From Siphonodentalium dalli (taxonomy: Eukaryota; Mollusca; Scaphopoda; Gadilida; Siphonodentaliidae), in contig CP136065.1 of the NCBI GenBank assembly GCA_032622095.1, forward strand, positions 214,502,151 to 214,566,150: 64,000 bases of DNA. The letters run 5' to 3'. Positions 57,205-64,000 of the stretch are shown here, one piece after another. How positions within the stretch are numbered: position 1 is the first letter of the stretch; every line of letters begins with the position of its first letter. A program made the translations under genes and the position numbers. The notes under the pieces were generated by a model. The model was not told the origin of the DNA, did not search any database, and saw only the letters and a list, made by a program, of their open reading frames with translations.

Positions 57205-57675
57205 TTTAACTTATACTTGACCAAGCCTGCAAATAGCCTGACTGTCATTTGCAGAATGAGGTCCCCAGAGGGTGAATTTAGTGACGCTATCCCGCATAGC
57301 GGGCTAGCATCACTAAATTCACCCTCTGGGGACCTCATTCTGCTTATGCCGTCGGCAAACCTAGAATCAGATTGAAGTTCCCCAGTTGAAGTTGGTGATG
57401 TTCACCCATTGGGCGCCTCGATTATGGATTTTATCTTCTGCAAATTAGGGGATATAGAAACTTCCCCGAAGGGAAAACGTAACTAAAAACAATGTTAATT
57501 TGATACTATAGATACTTCCCAGAAGATGAGGCCTAAGCAGAATGAGGTCTACAGAGGGTGAATTTGGTGATGCTAGCCCGCTATGCGGGATAGTATCACT
57601 AAATGAACCCTCTGGTGACCTCATTCTGCAAATGACAGACACGCTATTTTCAGGCTTGTACTTGACGTTGACAGT
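57205..57675. repeat. Nested palindromes: two hairpins in mutual inversion
   Basis: 57251-57342 is a hairpin with arms GCAGAATGAGGTCCCCAGAG and complement round CCCGCATAGCGGG. 57537-57630 is a second such hairpin. The outer flanks (CAAATGACAGNCAGGCTATT and similar, with TACTTGAC) are also inverted with respect to each other, so the entire 470-bp segment can fold into a cruciform of cruciforms. Confidence 0.8.
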
Positions 57676-58370
57676 AATAAATCCACTATTTCCCTGTTTT
57701 TGTGAAACTTTGGGGATAGTGAAACTTTGGGGATAGCGTAACTCATTGTGACTACCAGTATAGCCACATGGTACATCAGGGTCATATCCAGAGGTTTTTT
57801 TGTTGTTTTTTTTACTTTTTTTTTCTATTTGGTCCCGATTCATATCATAACAAGATGGAAATTATCTATATATATTGACATACTGTATTTAAAGGTACGG
57901 TTGGCCTTGGCGGTGGGTATCCTGTAAAAATATTTCCACCCGTCAAAAACCGCCACAAACAGAAAGATCATCAAAATGTAGGCAGACTTTGTCCGTATAC
58001 AAATAAGAAATATCTCATTTATAAACAGTATGTTATTGTCATATGTTTGACCATTGTTATGTAAACAAAAGCATAAAAAGTTACTTTTCTGGCGTTTGTT
58101 TATATTATGATGGTAAATATAATGAGCGTTCTTGTTGGTGAATTCCTGATAGGGAGCTAATAAAGAGCGTTTATGCCATTTGTGTGTGATTAGCCAGTAG
58201 CATTGTGCTGTTTTCTGTAACACAATCAGGCTCTTGCTTATGTAAAATATAGTAGGTCTTTATGATAACATGCTGTTTACGCGATGGTCATGGTATATAT
58301 GGACGAAACTATATGCGTTTTAATGTTTTTCTGTTTACGGTGTTTGGAACAAATATTAATATTTTCGACA
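57676..58370. other. Spacer
   Basis: No gene recognised. TCTATATATATTGACATA near 57861 is a shared word with the following array. Confidence 0.4.
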
Positions 58371-58895
58371 ATTAAGGCCAACCGTGCCTTTAAGTTTACA
58401 AAAATATTTAAGTTTAACAGTTGGGATCATACTGTAAAAGTATGTTTGGCTTTATCTAGCTTTCATCTGTTAAAACTTGAAATACATGTAGTTTGAGTTC
58501 AGGTTTGTTATCATTCAGCCTTCAGTATTTCAATCAAAAATCTATATATATTGACATAAGGTATTTAAGTTTACAAAAATATTTAAGTTTAACAGTTGGA
58601 ATCATACTGTAAAAGTATGTTGGGCTTTATCTAGCTTTCATCTGTTAAAACTTGAAATACATGTAGTTTGAGTTCAGGTTTGTTATCATTCAGCCTTCAG
58701 TATTTCAATCAAAAATCTATATATATTGACATACCCGGTAAGGTATTTAAGTTTACAAAAATATTTAAGTTTAACAGTTGGAATCATACTGTAAAAGTAT
58801 GTTGGGCTTTATCTAGCTTTCATCTGTTAAAACTTGAAATACATGTAGTTTGAGTTCAGGTTTGTTATCATTCAGTCTTCCGTATTTAAATCAAA
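58371..58895. repeat. Tandem repeat, about 170-180 bp, three copies
   Basis: TTTAAGTTTACAAAAATATT, AACAGTTGG(A/G)ATCATACTG, GGGCTTTATCTAGCTTTCAT and GTAGTTTGAGTTCAGG follow each other in three near-identical copies beginning near 58388, 58564 and 58746. Confidence 0.9.
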
Positions 58896-59610
58896 AATAG
58901 TACAGGAACAATGACAATTGTATCAAATAAACCTTGTTATCAGGTGTGATCTCATGAAACCAAATGAAAAATTAACATAGATATTAGTACTAATAGTAAT
59001 TACTAACTTAATAGACAATGTTTCTGTACTAGTACCGGTATATTATATACTAGTATGTGTCTCTCACTTGGATTTTAGAAAATAGCATATTATATGAATT
59101 AAAAGTGATAATGGTAAGTCTCATTTCAAGCAGCCAGGATATTAAAGCATAATCCATTGTTCAAACCAAAGGATATCTGACAATAACTTATAAGCATTTC
59201 CAATCCATACATATCTAAACATTTCCAAAGTTATGGTTGAGAAACTTTATCAAATTGACTTCTCAGTAAAATTCAAAATACTGACGCAAAGAACCCTAGA
59301 GCACAATTCCAGGAGGAAGAACATGCCTCCACCATCAGCAGGGGGTGAGTAACCCCGGGTTACCCACTCCCAAACCTTCCTCCACTCAGTCATTCAGGAT
59401 ATGCCTTCGGAATATCATTGCCCAAAAACAGGTGTCTCCAAAAAATCCCTGGCTTGTTCACTGTGGTACATGTACTCATAGAATTAACTCTTTTGCATCA
59501 AATGAACAGTCTCTTTACAAAAATTATATTTCAACCTTTCACACCAGCTTATTTTAGTTAATAAGGCGACACCAATTTTCAAGTCTGGTTTACGAACATG
59601 TGGGGAGAAA
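58896..59610. other. Spacer
   Basis: No gene recognised. Confidence 0.4.
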
Positions 59611-59722
59611 TAAGTACCCTGCTGGACAAAACAAGTGTCCACTTAACTGCGGTGCAGTTACTAGTAGCATTGCCACAGCGGCCGAAATGCAACTACACCA
59701 CGGCTCCACCGGCTAACAGTTA
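59611..59722. mobile_element. MITE fragment with TACCCTGCTGGACAAAACAA end
   Basis: TACCCTGCTGGACAAAACAA, GTGTCCACTTAACTGCGGTG and CGGCTCCACCGGCTAAC match the left half of the MITEs at 54429 and 54922. The right half is missing. Confidence 0.8.
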
Positions 59723-60239
59723 AATAAAACTACAGAACTTTATGGTTTCCAGAGTCCCAGTATTATCAGTCTTTGCAGTCTGGTGAGCGACCGCACAGTA
59801 ATTGACTGGCTGTTCTTACTGTAAGGTGGCCAGTTACCAGGGGTATCATTTTATCTTTCAATATTACTATGTGACTCAGAAAAAAATATCATTGGTGACA
59901 ATGAAGGATGTTTTTTCTTTGCCAGAGGCATTATAATTCAAAATTTTGTTGTTGAAAATTACCCGGTCTATCCACCCCTCCCCTCTCCTGCACCTGAATT
60001 TTGTTTACCTCAATATTGAATGGCCAATTTCTCTCATTGTACGTGACCATGTGACTACGAAAAACTGTCATTGGTGAAAATGGGAAGATATACCGGTAAG
60101 GTATGGTAACTTAACATGTTCCGGTACATGGGGGGAGATGTCATAGCACATTGGTAAGTTGTAAACAGCTTGGTTGAAGTTTTAACCATAGTTCATTCAG
60201 TTGGGTTTCCCTGCCTTCTCCTGTGTTGATTGTACTTTA
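59723..60239. other. Spacer
   Basis: A diverged repeat of ATGTGACT followed by (C/A)GAAAAA and ATCATTGGTGA occurs near 59868 and 60049. No gene. Confidence 0.4.
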
Positions 60240-61260
60240 TCGCATACACTTTACATACCGGTACACATGTACTGCACATGTATTGTACCGGTATGTCTAA
60301 ACATAATATTCTTTCTGTTTATGGTGATTTTAACTGTTGTGACCTTTTCAACAGCAATAAAGGTACATGTACAATACGGTACATGTGCACAATGCCAATG
60401 TACAATGTATCTTTAATGCAGGGACCAGTTAGACATCTTCTCCATCTTTCTCTATGTCCATGTGACAAATGACTTCTCTTTCATATACTGATAGCAGTAT
60501 CATACATGTACATGTACATGTGTTCACACCAATATGTCCCGACAACAGATTTAATGTACATGTACCTGTATACATGTATCATCTGATTACAATAATGTAC
60601 ATGTACCTTAAGGTTTAACATACATGTTCATGTATACCGGTATATACATTACATGTACTAGTATTCATCAGAATGACACATCCAGAATTTGATATGTGCC
60701 TGTCATGCTTTAATGTCTCTTATCTCTTAACTTTGTCAGGGCTCTTGAATCGTCTTGATATACCAGTAAATGAATATTTAGATGGAATATTCATAAGGTT
60801 CCTCATGTACATGTACCGGTACCAGTAGCATGCGTACACAACAGCACCTTCTCTTTGGTATTTCAGATATTATTACCAGTATACCGGTATACGAATCCAG
60901 TGCACTGTTGTCTCTGAAGAAAGAATAACTGGCAGATCTTTTAGCAGATAAGTATATAAGTTACATGTATAAGGTATACCAAGTACAATAGACATGAAGA
61001 GTTTGGAATCTAGATACATATGTATATTACTTTGAAATATTTTTCTTGGTGGGGCTGGGTGAGTTTGGAATCTAGATACATATGTACATGTATATTACTT
61101 TGAAATATTTTTCTTGGTGGGGCTGGGTGGGGGGATGGGATTTCACACCATTACGGGTACATGTACCGGTATATAAATATATTCACACTGGCACACAACA
61201 TAATCATACATTCCGAGTATGTACATGTAGTAGTACTCCCGATCGTACATGGCTATAGAT
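60240..61260. repeat. TACATGTA / ACCGGT palindrome-rich region
   Basis: Dozens of ACATGTAC and TACCGGTA words, alone and chained (ACATGTACATGTACATGTG at about 60505), occur across 1 kb. A clean 62-bp tandem duplication (60999-61060 and 61061-61130, TTTGGAATCTAGATACATAT) is embedded. Confidence 0.75.
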
Positions 61261-61610
61261 TCTCACTCACCTACAGATACATTGTATGTCAGGTTGACTT
61301 GTGTGTACTGGACTACTGGTACTAGTATGTTTACAGATATTGCAACAGTAAACATTCAGATACTCTGTGCTTGGATCCCCATCCGGTGGGTAAGACATGG
61401 TACATGTACCGGTACCTCTATTTGTGGACTCTTCTGCTTTTGGGCATCCCCCTCTACTCACATAATGTGGGTCACACAAAGCTATGGGAAATTAGGCTTA
61501 GCCTTTTAATATGAGGTATAACAATGAAATTTGGTATGGATGTTTAATACTATGAGGACATTAAATTGAGGGTTCCATTGTTTTGTATGGCTTTTCCATC
61601 ATTATCAGAA
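61261..61610. other. Spacer before the satellite
   Basis: No gene recognised. Confidence 0.4.
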
Positions 61611-61700
61611 CAGCGTACCTACGGAATAGAGAACCATTGGAATAGCGTACCGTCGGAATAGCGAACCTTCGGAATATAGTGAACCTTCGGAATGGCAAAA
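61611..61700. repeat. Short GGAATAGCGAACC-type tandem repeat
   Basis: Units of about 16-18 bases (GGAATAGAGAACCATT, GGAATAGCGTACCGTC, GGAATAGCGAACCTTC, GGAATATAGTGAACCTTC) abut the left edge of the 93-bp satellite. Confidence 0.8.
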
Positions 61701-64000
61701 ATAACCTTCTGAATAATAAAATTCTGCAAATATTGTCATAACATCCCATGTTTCTGCCAAATTAAGGGGTCCCCATTCTTCTAATGGGATTAAGACAGCC
61801 ACTGTGCATATCAATTCTGCAAATATTGTCATAACACCCCATGTTTCTGCCAAATTAAGGGGTCCCCATTGATCTACATGTAATTGGAATAAAACAGTCA
61901 CTGGGCATATCAATTCTGCAAATATTGTCATAACATCACATGTTTCTGCCAAATTAAGGGGTCTCCATTGTTCTAATTGGATTAAAACAGTCACTGGGCA
62001 TATAAATTTTTGCACATATTGTCATAATATCCCATGTTTCTGCTAAATTAAGGGGTCCCCATTGTTCTAATTGGATTAAAACAGTCAATGGGCATATAAA
62101 TTCTTCAAATATTGTCATAACATCTCATCTTTCTGCCAAATTAAGGTGTCCCCATTGATCTAATTGGACTAAAACAGTCACAGGGCATATACATTCTGCA
62201 AATATCGTCATAACATCACATGTTTCTGCCAAATTAAGGGCTCTCCATTGTTCTAATTGGACTAAAACAGTCACTGGGCATATAAATTCTGCAAATATTG
62301 TCATAACATCCAATGTTTCTGCCAAATTAAGGTGTCCTCATTGTTTTAATTAGACTAAAACAGTCACTGGGCATATAAATTCTGCAAATATTGTCATAAC
62401 ATCCCATGTTTCTGCCAAATTAAGGGGTCCCATTATTCTAATTGGACTAAAACAGTCACTGGCCATATCAATTCTGCAAATATTGTCATAACATCCCATG
62501 TTTCTGCCAAATTAAGGGGTCTCCATTGTTCTAATTGGACTAAAACAGTCACTGTGCATATCAATTCTGCAAATATTGTCATAACACTGATAACACCCCA
62601 TGTTTCTGCCAAATTAAGGGGTCCCCATTGATCTAATTGGAATAAAACAGTCACTGGGCATATCAATTCTGCAAATATTGTCATAACATCACATGTTTCT
62701 GCCATATTAAGGGGTCTCAATTGTTCTAATTGGATTAAAACAGTCACTGGGCATATACATTTTTTTGCAAATATTGTCATAGTATCCCATGTTTCTGCTA
62801 AATTAAGGGGCCCAGTTGTTCTAATTGGATTAAAACAGTCAATGGGCATATCAATTCTGCAAATATTGTCATAACACTGATAACACCCCATGTTTCTGCC
62901 AAATTAAGGGGTCTCCATTGTTCTAATTGGATTAAAACAGTCACAGGGCATATCAATTCTGCAAATATTGTCATAACATCCCATGTTTTTGCCAAATTAA
63001 GGACTCCCCATTGTTCTAATTGGACTAAAACAGTCACTGGGCATATAAATTCTGCAAATATTGTCATAACATCACATGTTTCTGCTAAAGTAAGAGGTCC
63101 CCATTGTTCTAATTGGATTAAAACAGTCACTGGACATACATGTATAAATTCTGCAAATGTTGTCATACCATCCCATGTTTCTGCCAAATTAAGGTGTCCT
63201 CATTGTTCTAATTAGACTAAAACAGTCACTCGCCATATCAATTCTGCAAATATTGTCATAACATCCCATGTTTCTGCAAAATTAAGGGGTCTCCATTGTT
63301 CTAATTGGACTAAAACAGTCACTGTGCATATCAATTCTGCAAATATTGTCATAACACTGATAACACCCCATGTTTCTGCCAAATTAAGGGGTCCCCATTG
63401 ATCTAATTGGAATAAAACAGTCACTGGGCATATCAATTCTGCAAATATTGTCATAACATCACATGTTTCTGCCATATTAAGGGGTCTCAATTGTTCTAAT
63501 TGGATTAAAACTGTCACTGGGCATATACATTTTTTTGCAAATATTGTCATAATATCCCATGTTTCTGCTAAATTAAGGGGCCCAGTTGTTCTAATTGGAT
63601 TAAAACAGTCAATGGGCATATCAATTCTGCAAATATTGTCATAACACTGATAACACCCCATGTTTCTGCCAAATTAAGGGGTCTCCATTGTTCTAATTGG
63701 ATTAAAACAGTCACAGGGCATATCAATTCTGCAAATATTGTCATAACATCCCATGTTTTTGCCAAATTAAGGACTCCCCATTGTTCTAATTGGACTAAAA
63801 CAGACACTGGGCATATAAATTCTGCAAATATTGTCATAACATCCCATGCTTCTGCTAAATTAAGGTGTCCCCATTGATATAATTGGACTAAAACAGTCAC
63901 TGGGCGTATAAATTCTGCAAATATTGTCATAACATCACATGTTTCTGCCAAATTAAGGGGTCTCCATTGTTCTAATTGGATTAAAACAGTCACTGGACAT
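61701..64000. repeat. 93-bp satellite with 770-bp higher-order repeat, continuing past the window
   Basis: About 25 copies of a 93-bp unit contain CTGCAAATATTGTCATAACA, CATGTTTCTGCCAAATTAAG, GGGTCCCCATTGTTCTAATT and AAAACAGTCACTGGGCATAT. Because 93 is a multiple of three, one minus-strand frame stays open across many copies and gives a 31-residue peptide repeat; I treat this as a by-product. Within the array, CTGATAACA insertions at about 62587 and 62877 recur at about 63357 and 63647, exactly 770 bases later, so blocks of about eight units were duplicated. The right end is not reached. Confidence 0.9.

Noticed and set aside
61605-63993. Series of 60-152 codon minus-strand frames in the satellite as a repetitive protein
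   Set aside because: They follow from a 93-bp period free of stops in one frame. Indels shift between copies, no start context or splice sites are seen, and the array has typical satellite higher-order structure.
1-64000. CRISPR-like interpretation of the regular arrays
   Set aside because: Repeats are contiguous or palindromic minisatellites with no unique spacers and no cas genes, in a clearly animal genome.

Overview
The window is animal DNA, AT-rich and dominated by repeats, with one spliced host gene and no bacterial-style coding. I infer a marine lophotrochozoan, most likely a bivalve mollusc. The reasons are a receptor that joins a fucolectin-like domain to EGF-like repeats (common in molluscs), TACATGTA-rich spacers, a Helitron, CR1/L2-like LINEs, a Gypsy element, many MITEs and a Polinton-like virus remnant. 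The species cannot be named from this sequence.

Layout. 1-7300: gene-free DNA with palindromic AflII-site (CTTAAG) minisatellites, a second minisatellite and a large fold-back hairpin. 7300-15610: three head-to-tail copies of a 2.62-kb terminal-inverted-repeat transposon inside outer inverted arms; the middle copy is a chimera of the other two. 19541-52820: a host single-pass receptor gene on the + strand, of which I can place a fucolectin-like exon, an EGF-like exon, a transmembrane exon and cytoplasmic exons. The intron phases of the first five exons agree. Its 26-kb intron (19766-45695) holds most of the mobile DNA.

Inside that intron, 21200-27345 is a decayed endogenous virus-like element with a Polinton/adintovirus-type PolB amino terminus and an adenain-type protease. 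Four of its genes (A, B, C, E) each follow the same promoter-like module, containing TGACGTCGTCA, and each ends in a hairpin matching the replication-dependent histone mRNA 3' stem-loop. Three of the four also have a shared purine-rich element 13-18 nt downstream, where a histone downstream element (HDE) would sit. The PolB/protease and zinc-knuckle genes instead diverge from a different palindromic promoter and end with AATAAA. This split of 3'-end signals by gene class is the most unusual thing in the window.

Then come a Gypsy retrotransposon (about 27400-34480) split by a CR1/L2-like LINE (30073-33950), a second LINE (35390-37270 and 40590-41130) split by about 3.3 kb of other repeats, and a non-autonomous Helitron (42435-44833).

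52820-64000: downstream repeat-rich DNA with nested MITEs, palindromes, a 170-180-bp tandem repeat, TACATGTA/ACCGGT-rich sequence, and a 93-bp satellite with a 770-bp higher-order period running off the right edge. All viral and retrotransposon genes show frameshifts, stops or deletions, so only the receptor looks intact. I found no tRNA, rRNA or CRISPR.
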